Translations under genes and position numbers: made by a program | NCBI RefSeq assembly: GCF_003240585.1 | Contig: NZ_PCDP01000001.1 | Span: 248,001 to 312,000 of the forward strand | Origin: Arminella tubonensis | Lineage (GTDB): Bacteria; Pseudomonadota; Alphaproteobacteria; Rhizobiales; Rhizobiaceae | DNA length: 64,000 nucleotides | Reading direction: 5' to 3' | Notes under the pieces: model-generated | The model's input: the letters and a program-made list of their open reading frames with translations, nothing else | The model's database searches: none | What the model was told of the DNA's origin: nothing | Part shown: in pieces, positions 63,948 to 64,000 of the stretch | How positions within the stretch are numbered: the stretch's first letter is position 1 | Layout of the letters: the number at the start of each line of letters is the position of its first letter

Positions 63948-64000
63948 TGGCCGCACTCGACGGTCTGCCGCCACTGCGCGACGTCATCGAGCGTCACGGC
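63947..64000 (+). CDS. rsmA: 16S rRNA dimethyladenosine transferase RsmA/KsgA, N-terminal fragment
   Basis: Only 18 codons lie in the window: [18 protein letters not shown], matching the rhizobial RsmA N-terminus as I recall it. ATG 63947 shares a base with the pdxA TGA. RsmA dimethylates two adenines near the 3' end of 16S rRNA. The catalytic domain is beyond the right edge, so the call leans on this short sequence and on the conserved pdxA-rsmA order. Confidence 0.8.
   Translation, partial: MAALDGLPPLRDVIERHG

Noticed and set aside
1..64000. CRISPR arrays, tRNA/rRNA genes, insertion sequences or prophage genes
   Set aside because: No regular repeat-spacer pattern, cloverleaf or transposase/integrase sequence was seen on either strand; short RNAs cannot be excluded without a model search.

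Overview
The window is chromosomal DNA of an alphaproteobacterium, almost certainly a Rhizobiaceae member close to Rhizobium. The signs are an LdtR-type MarR regulator, HdaA, a magnesium-type HemB, a RIME-like dispersed repeat, and the run purMN / PerM-type permease-hdaA-ppk1-ppx. The lptF-lptG-lptD-surA-pdxA-rsmA run fits too. About 57 protein genes are supported. No rRNA, tRNA, insertion sequence, prophage or CRISPR array was seen.

Layout. 1-5.6 kb: the 5' end of a TAT-exported L,D-transpeptidase gene, then a ribose/galactose-type sugar ABC cassette with a divergent GntR regulator. The cassette's permease gene is frameshifted. 5.6-12.3 kb: ldtR, a small membrane protein, hemB, an RDD protein, bpt, an AbrB-Doc toxin-antitoxin pair and parC. 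12.5-17.6 kb: an unrecognised exported protein, a divergent TetR/serine-hydrolase pair bracketed by near-identical terminators, and aspS. 17.7-25 kb: MFS transporter, multicopper oxidase, RNase D, a class III cyclase, a phytase-like esterase and a small exported protein. 25-30.7 kb (minus): PerM-type permease, hdaA, ppk1, ppx. 30.9-36.3 kb: purM-purN, an isolated phnM, nudK, rlmJ and a GST. 36.3-38.5 kb: an A/T-richer island with a GH29 alpha-L-fucosidase. 38.6-43.8 kb: an outer-membrane porin-like protein, then a PTR1-like reductase, uvrC, pgsA, moaD and moaE in one overlapping run. 43.8-45.9 kb: an orphan LivH-type permease divergent from a CGNR zinc-finger regulator and a lipoprotein, with a large dyad between them. 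45.9-54 kb: ndk, a GGDEF-like protein, an ABC-F ATPase, a polysaccharide-deacetylase lipoprotein, an S9A peptidase and a galactose-dehydrogenase-like enzyme. 54-64 kb: a RIME-like repeat, holC-pepA, a PAP2 phosphatase and the LPS-export/outer-membrane-biogenesis run ending in partial rsmA.

Most genes are housekeeping and translationally coupled by 1-4 nt overlaps. The accessory parts are the broken sugar transporter, the toxin-antitoxin pair, the TetR cassette, the fucosidase island and the CGNR locus. No feature is clearly a new multi-gene system. The CGNR locus is the best candidate for undescribed biology: its 30-bp dyad lies over a likely leaderless promoter. The PTR1-like reductase in the uvrC-moaE run comes next.
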